NCBI GenBank assembly: GCA_923184405.1
Contig: OV299793.1
Coordinates: 672,906-736,905, forward strand
Length of the DNA: 64,000 nt
Direction: 5' to 3'
Source: Neisseria meningitidis
Lineage (GTDB): Bacteria > Pseudomonadota > Gammaproteobacteria > Burkholderiales > Neisseriaceae
The position numbers and the translations under genes were made by a program. A model generated the notes under the pieces. It made no database searches, was not told the origin of the DNA, and saw only the letters and a list, made by a program, of their open reading frames with translations. Shown piece by piece: positions 12,809 through 22,416 of this stretch (within the stretch, counting starts at the first letter, position 1; each line of letters opens with the position of its first letter).

Positions 12809-12840
12809 AAATGCCGTCTGACATATGTTCAGCCGGCATT
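12809..12840 (-). terminator. imperfect DUS hairpin after the dehydrogenase gene
   Basis: AATGCCGTCTGA and the inverted TTCAGCCGGCATT, each with one deviation from the consensus, form the stem. Confidence 0.6.
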
Positions 12841-12857
12841 GTGTTCGTAAAAGGCAA

Positions 12858-13729
12858 TCAATGGTCTGCCAGTTTCAGCTAAAGGCCGGAAACATCATGT
12901 TCGCCGTAGATTGCTTCGACTGCTTTTCGGTAGCTGGCAGTAACAGTTTCGACGGCGGGCAGGGTGTTGCCTGCCAGTTCAAGCTCTGTGACGGCGAGGC
13001 TGAGGTCTTCGGAGGCGTGTTTGAGGGCGAAGGCGGGTGGCAATTCGTGGTTTGCCCACAGGGACTTTTGGTTTGGAACATGGGCGAGTCCATTGCCGAG
13101 CCGCCGATAGCTTCGAAGATGGTGTCGGTATCGATGCCGAACTGCCGCGCCATCAGCATCGCTTCGCTGTACGCTTCGCCGAAAATGCCCAAGAGCGAGA
13201 TCAAGATGAGTTTCGCGCCCGGACCTATGCCGACATAGCCGAAATGGAAGGTGTCTTTGCCGACGACGGAAAATATTTTTTGCAGCGGGTTTAAAACGGC
13301 TTCGCTGCCGCCGAACAGAATCAGCAGCGTGAGGTTAATAGCGGGCCCGACCGATCCAGAAACAGCTGCTACGGCAAACTGTCCGCCTGCGGCTTCGCAA
13401 GTGCTTTGACGGCAAGCTTTCCGCTCATGAAGATGATGCGTATGTTGACGATGATTTGGCCGGGCAATCCGTCGCGGACTAGGTTCAGGATGTCGCACCA
13501 CTGCGGCATAGTCGGAAACCATCAGGAAAAAGACGGGATAGTCGCGGACGAGTTCAGTGGTAATGCCGTAAAGTCTTGCGAATTCGGCGGTGAAGGAGGC
13601 AGTTTTGCTCGGACGAGAGGTTGATATGGGCTGACTTCGATGCCGCCGTTCAAGAACTGCCTTACCATAGCCAGACCGAGTTGCACTAAGCCTAGCCAGC
13701 CGATTTGAGCGTATTCGTACTGCCGACAT
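12858..13729 (-). CDS. 3-hydroxyisobutyrate dehydrogenase-like NAD(P)-dependent oxidoreductase
   Basis: A beta-hydroxyacid dehydrogenase of the MmsB/GarR group. Joined frames start with a Rossmann fold (IGWLGLVQLGLAMVRQFL near 13690), then the substrate-site segment VSGSVGPA (13350) and LLILFGGSEAVLNPL, then the catalytic-lysine helix in GIGPGAKLILISLLGIFGEA, and the C-terminal domain with SEAMLMARQFGIDTDTIFEA. It ends LKLADH before a stop at 12858. Length about 290 residues, normal for the family. Indels near 13050, 13380, 13520 and 13650. The substrate cannot be told from sequence; 3-hydroxyisobutyrate, tartronate semialdehyde and succinic semialdehyde reductases share these motifs. Confidence 0.82.
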
Positions 13730-13860
13730 GAAGTTTAATACTTATCTGTTTGAAGCATAGTCTAATCTTATCAATTCAGATACTGTGTGAAAAACCTGAC
13801 CGAAATAACAGAAGGTATGATTCTCTATGCTCTCAAAATATTATTGGTAGAAAAGGTCTA

Positions 13861-14740
13861 TCATGACATGAGCGAGACGTGGAAGACTGCCATACGCAGG
13901 GCGCGACCGAAGGCTAACAATACAGTTAACGCATAATGGTGTACATTTTTGCCGCTGATGGTTGTAGATGCTGCAGGGTTATCATACTGGTAGTGTTAAC
14001 AATGCCGTGGAAAAATTCTTCAAACAAATCGACATCGAAACGTCCGACTATTGCGCGGGTAAATTCGATGATGTAAATGAGTCCGTGGCGGCCGGAAAGG
14101 TCGATGACGACACGGCTGATGGATTCGTCGAGCGGGACGTAGTGAATGTCCGTAACGGCGGATGCCTTTTTTGTCGCCGAGTGCCTGCCGGATTGCTTGT
14201 CCGAGTGTGATGCCGATGTCTTCGGCGGTGTGGTGGTCGTCGATGTGCAGGTCGCCCTTGCAGCTGATGTCGATGTCAATCATGCCATGGCGGGCGATTT
14301 GATCGATCATGTGTTCGAGGAAGGGTACGCCGGTATCCAGCCTGCTTTTGCCGCTGCCGTCGAGGTTGATGGAGACGGTGATTTGGGTTTCGCAGGTATT
14401 GCGGTTGACGGTAACGCTGCGGCAGCCGGCAGCAGATGCGGTTTCGGCAATTTGGCTTCGGCAGTTCCGTGCTTTCTGCGGCGGTTTCGGGGACAGTGCG
14501 TTCGCGGTGTTTTCTGTCGAGCCAGCCTTTGGGTTTGCAAGTGTGTTTTTCGAGTTTTGCCATCAGGCTGGGACGGATGCCGCGTGCATCCGGGTCTTCT
14601 ACCTGCTTTTCAAGGCGTTGTTTGAGTTTGTAGAGTGCGACGGGGGTACGGTAGCCGCAGAGTTTAGCGAGCTTGGACAGCGAACCTGCTTCTTGGGCGA
14701 CGGTCAGAAAGTTGTGCAGTTGGCGTTGTGGTTTAGTCAA
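13861..14740 (-). CDS. hisB: imidazoleglycerol-phosphate dehydratase with N-terminal extension
   Basis: Catalyses dehydration of imidazoleglycerol phosphate, step 6 of histidine synthesis. The catalytic domain shows [20 protein letters not shown] sequence, the metal ligands in [17 protein letters not shown] and [12 protein letters not shown] and [16 protein letters not shown]. The tail ([12 protein letters not shown], then FGRALRMAV) is readable only with indels and looks worn, so the stop at 13861 is uncertain. Before the dehydratase domain lie about 85 extra residues ([38 protein letters not shown]) that look like a small helix-turn-helix. The start is near 14740, a TTG overlapping the hisC stop. 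Part of the hisG-hisD-hisC-hisB cluster, all on the minus strand. Confidence 0.88.
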
Positions 14741-14742
14741 AT

Positions 14743-15842
14743 TCAGACGAAATCCGTTGGTTGGCAGTAAAGTTGGCGAATGATGCTGAGAACGGCATCG
14801 GTTTGTGCGGGGCTGCCTACGGTAATGCGCAGGCAGTGTTCCAAAAGCTGGTGAGCGCCATACAGTTTTTTAACACAAGATGCAGGGTTTGTTTGAGCGT
14901 GTCAAGCAACAAATCGGCATCGGGTACGCGTATGGTAATGAAGTTTGCCTGACTTGGAAAGGTGTTCAGACGGCATATTTTGCCCAATTCGGCGAACATC
15001 CGTTCGCGTTCGTTTTTCAGGCTGTCGATGTTGGCAGAGATAATGCCGTAGTGCTGCAGGACGAGTATAGCAGTGGTCAGACTCAGTTGGTTCATATTGG
15101 AGGGCGGCGAGACTTTTGCAGTTCGCCGATGACTTCAGGACAGCCTGCCGCATAGCCGATACGCAGTCCGGCAAAACCGATTTTGCTGACGGTACGCAAG
15201 ACGATCAGGTTGGGAATGCTGCCCGCCTGCGGCAGGAAGCTGTCGCCGTTGAATGCGCCGTAGGCTTCATCGACGACGACGATGCCGTCTGAAGCTTCGA
15301 TGACAGCTTCGATTTCGGCACGCGTGAAACATACGCCGATGGGGTTGTTGGGGTAGGCGATAAAGGTCAGGGCAGGGCGGTGCTTCCCGACGGCTTCGAG
15401 GACGGCGGGCAGGTTGAGGGTGAAATCTCCGTTCAGTGGAACGCCGACGATAATCCATGCCGTACAGCGCGGCGTTGTGGCGGTACATGACGAAACTGGG
15501 TTCGGCTGCCAACATTGCCGCGCCCGGTTTGGCGGTCAGCATCGTGATGAACTGTATCAGCTCGTCCGAGCCGTTGCCCAGCGCGATGTCGGCGCAGTCG
15601 GGAATGTCGAACGCCGAACGTAATGCTTCCTGTAAACCGCTGCCGGAGGGATTGGGGTAAAGATGGATGGGCGCGGCGGCAAGCCGTGCCTGCCATTCCT
15701 GCAACAGCGTTTCATGTCCGGCAAAAGGGTGGACGGGACTTTCCATCGAATCGAGTTTGGCAAAGCCGGGCGGAACGTCGGCAATCTGATATGCCGACAT
15801 AGCTTGTATGTCGTCGCGGATGAAGGAGCGGACGGATTTCAT
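14743..15842 (-). CDS. hisC: histidinol-phosphate aminotransferase
   Basis: PLP-dependent aminotransferase converting imidazole-acetol phosphate to histidinol phosphate. The start MKSVRSFIRDDIQAMSAYQI at 15842 is followed by LDSMESPVHPF, HLYPNPSGSGLQEALRS, LGNGSDELIQFITMLTAKPG and the class I aminotransferase segment AYPNNPIGVCFTRAE in a shifted frame; the C-terminus reads LEHCLRITVGSPAQTDAVLS and ends PTDFV. About 366 residues, the normal size. The stop codon overlaps the start region of hisB, so translation is probably coupled. Ten bases separate it from hisD. Indels near 15430, 15240, 15090 and 14870. Confidence 0.92.
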
Positions 15843-15851
15843 CGTGTTTCC

Positions 15852-17175
15852 TTAATGGTTGGAATATGCCTGTACGCCGTTTCGGCAGTATTTCATACGG
15901 AACTCTGCCGCGCGGGCGTGGGCGGTCAGGCTTTCGCCGTGTGCCAGCACGCTGGCGGTTTCGCCTAATTTTTGCGCGCCCTGTTCCGAAACCTGAATCA
16001 GGCTGGAGCGATTTTGGAAATCATATATCCCCAAAGGCGAGGAAAAGCGGGCGGTTCGGCTGGTGGGCAATACATGGTTTGGACAGGCGCAGTAGTCACC
16101 GAGGCTTTCGCTAATGTAGCGACCCATGAAAATCGCACCGGAGTGGCGGATTTTTTTCGCCGATTCCTGCGGATTTTCGACTGACAGTTCCAAGTGTTCG
16201 GGGGAAATGTAGTTGGCGATTTCGCAGGCTTCGTCCAAGTCTTTGACAAGTATCATCGCGCCCCAGTTGCCGAGCGAGGCTTCGATGATGTCGCGGCGCG
16301 GCATAGTTTCGATCAGGCGGTCCATAGCGGCTTCTACTTCGTCGAGATACGCTTGCGACGTGCCGATGAGGATGGCTTGGGCAATTTCGTCGTGTTCGGC
16401 CTGGCTGAACAAATCCATCGCCACCCAATCGGCAGGTGTCGTGCCGTCGGCGATGACCAGGATTTCAGACGGCCCCGCCACCATGTCGATGCCGACCACG
16501 CCGAACACGCGGCGTTTGGCGGCGGCGACGAAGGCGTTGCCCGGACCGGCGATTTTATCGACTTGGGGGATGGTTTCCGTGCCGTAGGCGAGGGCGGCAA
16601 CCGCCTGCGCGCCGCCGACGGTGAAGACTTTGGTTACGCCAACGACGTATGCGGCGGCAAGCACGATGTCGTTGCGTTCGCCTTTCGGTGTCGGCACGAC
16701 CATGATGATTTCTTTCACGCCTGCGACGTGGGCGGGCATGGCGTTCATGATGACGGAACTCGGATATGCCGCCTTGCCGCCAGGGACGTAAATGCCGACG
16801 CGGTCAAGCGGGGTAATCTGTTGTCCCAACAGCGTGCCGTCTTCATCGGTGTAGCTCCACGATTCCATTTTTTGGCGTTGGTGGTAGCTTTCGACACGGC
16901 GGGCGGCGGTCTGCAATGCCGTCTGAACGTCGTTCGAATGCGCTCGAACGCCGCGTTCAAATCGGCTTGCGTGAGTATTAAATCATCGATGCTTTAGCGT
17001 TTGTCTGATCGAATTTGTTGGTGTATTCAATCAAAGCCGCATCGCCGCGCTTTTGCACGTCGGCGCAAATGTCGGCGACGATGCGTTCGGTTTCGGGGTT
17101 TTGCGCGGTTTCAAAAGCCAGCAGGGCTTTGAGTCCGGCTTGGAAATCAGGCGATTGGGTGTTGAGTTTTTTCAT
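15852..17175 (-). CDS. hisD: histidinol dehydrogenase
   Basis: Zinc enzyme carrying out the last two oxidations of histidine synthesis. [20 protein letters not shown] starts at 17175; after one indel near 16985 the rest to 15852 is nearly one clean frame. Visible are [39 protein letters not shown], the hallmark [16 protein letters not shown] and [15 protein letters not shown], and the catalytic AEHDEIAQA. About 441 codons, slightly over the family norm because of an extended tail ([12 protein letters not shown]) that probably results from a late frameshift past EFRMK. The purine-rich start lies directly behind the stop of the inserted GIY-YIG gene. Confidence 0.95.
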
Positions 17176-17194
17176 GATACGGTTTTTTCCTATT

Positions 17195-18070
17195 TTATTT
17201 TTGATTGGGGGTCGTCTGAATATTCTCTTGTTCAGTTTCTGTCTCTGTTTTGGGTCTGATATACGCTTTTTCTCCCCCGCTACCAAACTTCAATTCGGGC
17301 AGGCATTTTTGTTGCAGACCGAGTTTGGCTAATACCTCTTCGCTACGAGAGGTAGTGCGGAAACGGTAACGGGATTGTTTTCTACCGTTTTTAGTTTCCT
17401 CAACCATTGTTTCAAAACCGTCCACTTCGTATGCACTGACAAAAGCGTATTGCAGACCAATGTGAACGCCGATAACGTATTTCACTTTTGAAGCAACATC
17501 TTTACCGATAACCCAGTTGCTCAACGTACGCGATTTGAGGTTGGCATCGTCTTGGTTGTCGAAAAGGTAGTCTAATTCTTCGTCAGTATCTAAATCGAAA
17601 GCATTGTGGATTTTGATGGCGAGAATTACCCCGTCGGGGTTAATCTCATTAAGTGGGAGAGAAGAGAATCCAAAGCGGCGATCCAGTTCTTCTACGCTAA
17701 TACCACCCGGACCATGCCCGGCAATTTTACTTTAGAGTTTTTTACCCAAGACAGATTTAACAAAATGAATTAAGGCAGATTCGGCGGCGAGTGCTTCGAC
17801 TTCAGCCAGATGATAGCTGATGATATAGCGACCGAGTTTCTTGCATTTAGAGACGGCTTTGAGTTTCCGATCGATAATCTCACCGGAGACTGCGTCTTGT
17901 GAACGACTAGCAACCCATTCATGCTCGAAGATACGATTACCGCAGACTTTACTGATGTAGAGAATTTTGTCTTTTTCCAGGTCGGTCAGACAATAGACAT
18001 AAAACCGACAATCAACGTTATTCAAAACGGAAAGGGTTGAATCTGAGAATTTTTTTATTTTTGCAACCAT
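17195..18070 (-). CDS. GIY-YIG domain protein (LEM-3-like, COG3680-type) inserted between hisG and hisD; one in-frame stop
   Basis: The whole stretch is one reading frame of 291 codons from MVAKIKKFSDSTLSVLNN (ATG 18070, preceded by AGGAGAAGTTAAA) to a TAA at 17195, broken only by a TAA at codon 113 (17732-17734). Residues about 20-110 match a GIY-YIG fold of the LEM-3 type: CRFYVYCLTDLEKDKILYIS, GNRIFEHE and the late EVEALAAESALIHFVKSVL. The canonical YIGKGxGNR reads YISKVCGNR, so two glycines of the active-site strand are replaced. The second half (IAGHGPGGISVEELDRRFGF, VKYVIGVHIGLQYAFVSAYE, RSEEVLAKLGLQ) is the conserved companion region of this family. The gene is AT-richer than the his genes around it and is bordered by DUS of a commensal dialect. 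Function unknown; nuclease activity is a family-based guess. Confidence 0.75.
17209..17220 (+). repeat. variant DUS GGGTCGTCTGAA in the 3' end of the GIY-YIG gene
   Basis: Eleven of twelve bases match the AG-mucDUS dialect AGGTCGTCTGAA; it differs from the resident ATGCCGTCTGAA at the third and fourth bases (GT in place of GC at the core edge). It encodes part of the last ten residues of the gene. Confidence 0.65.
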
Positions 18071-18106
18071 TTTAACTTCTCCTATACAGTTTACTGCCGG
18101 TGATAT

Positions 18107-18150
18107 TTTCAGACGACCTGTCGGCGGGAACGGATAGGGTCGTCTGAAAA
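18107..18150 (-). terminator. hairpin of mucosa-dialect DUS between hisG and the GIY-YIG gene
   Basis: TTTTCAGACGACC at 18107-18119 pairs with GGTCGTCTGAAAA at 18138-18150. Read on the minus strand the left arm is exactly AGGTCGTCTGAA. Position fits a terminator for hisG, which would uncouple the downstream genes from hisG unless read-through occurs. Confidence 0.7.
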
Positions 18151-18173
18151 CGCATCTTTATTCAAATGGATGC

Positions 18174-18825
18174 TTACTTCGCGCTCACTGCGCCGCCGAA
18201 CGCCTGAATAATCGGCTCCAGCAGCGCGTATTTCGTTTTCAAAGCAGCCTTGTTGACCACCAGGCGGCTGGAAATGTCGACGATGTGTTCGACTGCTTCC
18301 AAGCCGTTTGCCTTCAAGGTGTTGCCCGTCGAAACCAAGTCCACAATCGCATCGCTCAAGCCGACCAGCGGCGCAAGTTCCATCGAGCCGTACAGTTTGA
18401 TAATGTCCACATGGACACCCTTGCAGGCAAAATGAGATGCCGCGATTTCAGGATACTTCGTGGCAATCTTCAGACGGCATCCGGGTTGCGAAGCTGCTTC
18501 GTAATCAAACCCTTTACGCACAGCAACCATCATGCGGCACTTGGCAATCTCCAAATCCAAAGCCGGAGAAGCCCCGTGCCGCCGTGTTCGATCAGCACGT
18601 CTTTGCCCGCAATGCCGAAGTCCGCCGCGCCGTAACGGACATAAGTCGGCACATCGGTTGCGCGGACAATGACAAAGCGGATGTTTTCATGGTTCGTCCC
18701 GATAATCAGCTTGCGCGATTTTTCAGGCTCTTCAGTCGGAACAATGCCGGCAGCGGCAGCAGCGGCAGCGTCTCCTCAAAAATGCGCCCCTTGGATAAGG
18801 CGATTGTCAAAGCATTATCCTGCAT
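18174..18825 (-). CDS. hisG: ATP phosphoribosyltransferase, short form (catalytic subunit)
   Basis: First enzyme of histidine synthesis, joining ATP and [24 protein letters not shown] at 18825 begins the family; after indels near 18760 and 18560 the frame reads [55 protein letters not shown] and ends [11 protein letters not shown]. Total about 217 residues, which is the short HisG form lacking the C-terminal regulatory domain; that form needs HisZ as partner, and no hisZ is present in this window. It is the first his gene of the cluster, divided from hisD here by the GIY-YIG gene. Confidence 0.93.
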
Positions 18826-18857
18826 GGTGTGGATGTCCTTTGTCGGTTGAAACAATA

Positions 18858-18894
18858 ATGCCGTCTGAATAGGCGCCGACGGTGCAGACGGCAT
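18858..18894. terminator. DUS inverted pair between hisG and the Sco-like gene
   Basis: ATGCCGTCTGAA at 18858 and an inverted GCAGACGGCAT at 18884 enclose a GC-rich loop. On the minus strand it follows the Sco-like stop, so it probably ends that transcript upstream of hisG. Confidence 0.65.
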
Positions 18895-18903
18895 ACGGTT
18901 TTA

Positions 18904-19562
18904 TCAGAGCAGAGTCCTCACATCGGCAGCAATCGTTTCCGGCTCGCTTCCGTAAGGCGAGAAAATGGCAACCTCACCGTTTTTGTCGATGAGATACGCA
19001 CCGGAAGAGTGGTCGACCAAATAGTTTTCGCTGTCGTCTTTTTGATTGACTTTGGCAGAAAACCACGCGGTATTGCTGCTTGATGACCAACAGGTTTTGG
19101 TCGCCCGTTGCCGTCAGACCGATAAAGTACGGATTGAACTGTTTGGCATACTTGCTGATGATTTCAGGCGTGTCGCGTTCCGGATCGATGCTGACGAACA
19201 CCACTTTCACGTCCTTAGCCTGCCCGCCTAACTGCTTCAACGTGTCGCTGTAAGTCAAAAGCTCTGTCGGGCAGACATCGGGACAGTGCGTAAAGACGAA
19301 AGACAGAATCACGACCTTGCCTTTCAAGTCGCTCACGCTGAAAGGCAGGACTTCGCCGTCGGTCAGCGTGAAATCGCCGCCGATGTCTTCCTTACGCATA
19401 TCCGTACCGTGCGTTTGCGGCTGTGCCGCATTTTCCACAACCGACGCGGAAGCACTTGAAGAAGCGAACTTGCGCCGCACTGACAGTCTTGAGGTTTGCA
19501 GGCGCCAAGCGCGCGCAAGTACCGAAAACACCTGGCAAAAAGGAACGAGGTACGGAAAACAT
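18904..19562 (-). CDS. SCO1/SenC-family copper protein, lipoprotein
   Basis: Delivers copper to cytochrome oxidase or protects against oxidative stress from the periplasmic face of the membrane. The thioredoxin-like fold shows DIGGDFTLTDGEVLPFSVSD, the copper motif SFVFTHCPDVCPTEL with the CxxxC pair, and VFVSIDPERDTPEIISKYAK. The conserved distal His falls in VDHSSGAYL, recovered in a shifted frame (19000-19050). The N-terminus, also frameshifted, reads MFPYLVPF... to LGACKPQDCQ, a lipobox. Ends VRTLL at 18904. About 219 residues, normal. Indels near 19060 and 19440. Confidence 0.88.
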
Positions 19563-19795
19563 GACAATCTCCCACAGAATAAATAGCAAAACCTGATTCA
19601 AACGGAATTTGAATACTTCCATCTTAACGCGTTTGAGAAGATTTAATGTACTGAATTTTTTACGTTGTCTGCACGGCAGGAATTGCCGAATCATACAGAA
19701 TCTTTGGAGCGGAAAGAACAGTAAGATTAAAATAATAAAAATTCTATTTAAAATCAAAAATAAAATAAAAACAGATAAAATAATTTCAAAAAAGG

Positions 19796-19823
19796 TTTAC
19801 AGAATTTCAAAAGCCATTATAAT
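19796..19823 (+). promoter_or_regulatory. sigma-70 promoter for tRNA-Leu(CAA)
   Basis: TTTACA, a 16-base spacer and TATAAT lie 17 bases before the tRNA. The -10 box is a consensus match; the -35 has one deviation. Confidence 0.7.
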
Positions 19824-19839
19824 GACGACTTCACCACCA

Positions 19840-19924
19840 GCCCAGGTGGCGAAATTAGTAGACGCAGGGGACTCAAAATCCCCTGCCGCAAGGTGTGTCG
19901 GTTCGAGTCCGACCCTAGGCACCA
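19840..19924 (+). tRNA. tRNA-Leu(CAA)
   Basis: 85 bases, apparently complete: GCCCAGGTGGCGAAAT, anticodon arm GGGGACTCAAAATCCCC (CAA), long variable arm TGCCGCAAGGTGTG, T arm GGTTCGAGTCC and an encoded CCA. One C-A mismatch remains in the acceptor stem. Confidence 0.93.
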
Positions 19925-19987
19925 CAACCGCTTTTAGAGCGGTTATTTTTTTGTCTATTGCTGTTTAATGAAATAGATAAAACTAAA

Positions 19988-20143
19988 TATAGTGGATTAA
20001 ATTTAAACCAGTACGGAGTTGCCTCGCCTTAGCTCAAAGAGAACGATTCTCTAAGGTGCTGAAGCACCCTGCGAATCGGTTCCGTACTATTTGTACTGTC
20101 TGCGGCTTCGTCGCCTTGTCCTGATTTTTGCTAATCCACTATA
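19988..20143. repeat. Correia element, long form
   Basis: 156 bases bounded by TATAGTGGATTAAATTTAAA and TAATCCACTATA, with the central GAGAACGATTCTCTAAGGTG. It lies between tRNA-Leu and the ilvB leader. Confidence 0.92.
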
Positions 20144-20678
20144 CAATCAATATATTAAGTCGTTGTTAGCCCTCTTGGTTCTGTCAATGCAGTCCAATAC
20201 AGTCCGGTGCAATGAGCCATTTTCAGGAAGTATGGTTGGAATATTTTGATATATCAAAATAAAATCAAGTTCAATCAATATCCCGAGTCTTTATTGGGAT
20301 GAAAACCTGTAAATTTTACAATTCTTGATATCGAAGAAGGGTTTTTCACATCTACCCCTCCTACACAAACTGTCAACAATTTCCATCTTTCAAAAAAAGT
20401 ACTCCTGATTTTATTCTTTTAAAATCAATCAATAATTCTCTGCTTTCAAAAAATATTAAAAGATGAAAGATTTTCTTGATTGAACTGTCGGTTTGCGTTA
20501 TCGTTTCTACTCTTTTTCACAAACTCTGTGTTCCTTTCCAATTGATTGGATAATCCGTCTGTTGCCGTGTTTCCCCAATGCGCGTACCCTAAATCGCTGC
20601 TTGGTGGAATTGCATTACTAGGTGCTGTGGCAAAGCGGTTTGTCCCTATTGGTTTGAAACCGTATAAAAGAGGTCGTT
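20144..20678 (+). promoter_or_regulatory. long AT-rich leader upstream of ilvB
   Basis: 535 bases without a convincing gene. CCGTATAAAAGAGGTCGTT provides the ribosome binding region before ilvB. I see no leucine/valine-rich leader peptide or clear attenuator hairpin; the stretch probably holds the promoter. Confidence 0.4.
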
Positions 20679-22405
20679 ATGCAGTTATCAGGCGCGCAAA
20701 TCATAGTGCAGAGTCTCAAAGCCGAAGGTGTCGAGTACGTTTTCGGTTATCCCGGCGGTGCGGTTATCGAAATCTACGATGCCCTTTTCCAACTCAATAA
20801 ATTCAAGCACATTCTGACCCGTCACGAGCAGGCGGCAGTACACGCGGCAGATGCGTATGCGCGCGTCAGCGGTAAGGTGGGCGTGGCATTGGTTACATCC
20901 GGCCCGGGCGTTACCAATGCACTGACCGGTATTGCTACTGCCTATACGGATTCGATTCCGATGGTGGTCATCAGCGGGCAGGTAGGCAATTCCCTGATTG
21001 GTACGGATGCGTTCCAAGAAGTTGATACGGTGGGTATTACCCGTCCGTGCGTCAAACACAATTTCCTGGTTACGGACATCAATGAGTTGGCGGAAACCAT
21101 TAAAAAGGCGTTCCAAATTGCCGCAAGCGGCCGACCGGGGCCCGTGGTGGTTGATGTCCCGAAAGATGTTACGCAGGCGATGGCGAAATTCAGCTATCCT
21201 CAGGAAGACATTTTTATCCGTTCGTATCAACCTATTGTTCAAGGGCATATCGGTCAGATTAAAAAGGCCGTGCAGATGTTGGCATCTGCCAAACGTCCGG
21301 TCGTCTATTTTGGCGGCGGCGTGGTGTTGGGTAATGCTTCTGAAGAGCTGACCCGATTTGTCCGAATGACGGGTGCTCCGTGCACGGGTACGCTGATGGG
21401 CTTGGGCGCTTATCCTTCCGGCGACCGCCAATTCCTCGGTATGCTCGGTATGCACGGTACTTACGAGGCAAACCTTGCCATGCAGAATGCGGATGTCGTT
21501 CTTGCCGTAGGTGCGCGTTTTGACGACCGTGTGCTTTCCGTACCGTCCAAATTTTTCGAGAAGGCGAAGAACGTTATCCATATCGATGTCGATCCTCCCA
21601 GCATCGCCAAACGCGTGAAGGTGGACATTCCGATTGTCGGCGACGTGAAAAATGTTTTGTCGGAGATGGTTGCGCTGTGGCAAAAACAAGAGTTCATGCC
21701 GTCTGAAGATGCTTTGGGCAAATGGTGGAAAACCATAGAGGAACGGCGTTCCTAAGATTGCTTGTGGTTTGACAACGGCAGCGAAATTATCAATCCACAA
21801 TATGTGATTCAGAAGCTTGCCGAGATTACCGGCAATTCGGCAATCATCACATCGGATGTAGGGCAGCATCAAATGTTTGCAGCTCAATATTATCCACTCG
21901 AACGTCCGCGCCAATGGCTCAATTCCGGCAGTTTGGGTACGATGAGCGTGGGTCTGCCTTATGCGATTGGTGCAAAACTTGCCGCCCCGGATCAAGACGT
22001 ATCTGTATCACTAATGACGGCACGATTCAGATGAACATCCAAGAGTTGTCCACCTGTTTCCAATATCGGATTCCGGTTAACGTCATTACGCTGAACAACG
22101 GTTATCTCGGTATGGTACGCCAGTGGCAGGAAATATATTATGGCGGCCGAGAGTCGGAAACTTATTTCGATTCTTTGCCCGATTTCGTCAAACTTGCCGA
22201 GGCATACGGCCATATCGGTATCCGCGTGGACAAGAAGTCTAAAGTAAAAGAGCGCATTGTTGGAAGCATTGAACCAAAAAGACAGGCTGGCGTATATCGA
22301 CATCCTGACCGACAGAAACAGAATGTGATGCCAATGGTCGGCAACGGCAAAGGTTTGGACGAAATGGTACTTCCGCCGCATAGGCGTGAGGACGGAAAAA
22401 CATAA
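20679..22405 (+). CDS. ilvB: acetolactate synthase, large catalytic subunit
   Basis: ThDP enzyme condensing pyruvate to acetolactate or acetohydroxybutyrate at the head of valine/leucine/isoleucine synthesis; also annotated ilvI. One clean frame from MQLSGAQIIVQSLKAEGVEY through the ThDP-binding glutamate region ILTRHEQAAVHAADAYAR, GPGVTNALTGIATAYTDSIP, and AVGARFDDRVLSVPSKF to codon 359, where TAA (21753-21755) interrupts ERRS-stop-DCLWFDNGSE in the same frame. The C-terminal ThDP domain follows: NSGSLGTMSVGLPYAIGA, then after an indel near 22005 DGTIQMNIQEL and VITLNNGYLGMVRQWQEI. It ends near 22405. The in-frame stop could be a substitution error. Eleven bases precede ilvN, so the two form an operon. 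Confidence 0.93.
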
Positions 22406-22416
22406 GGAGCAGTCAA

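Noticed and set aside
16194..16997. A 267-codon plus-strand frame opposite hisD
   Set aside because: The composition (valine, aspartate, glycine) mirrors hisD codon third positions; no independent evidence of coding.
20688..21995. A 435-codon minus-strand open frame opposite ilvB
   Set aside because: It is an antisense shadow of a clean, strongly conserved gene, rich in His and Arg as such shadows are, without ribosome binding site or family similarity.
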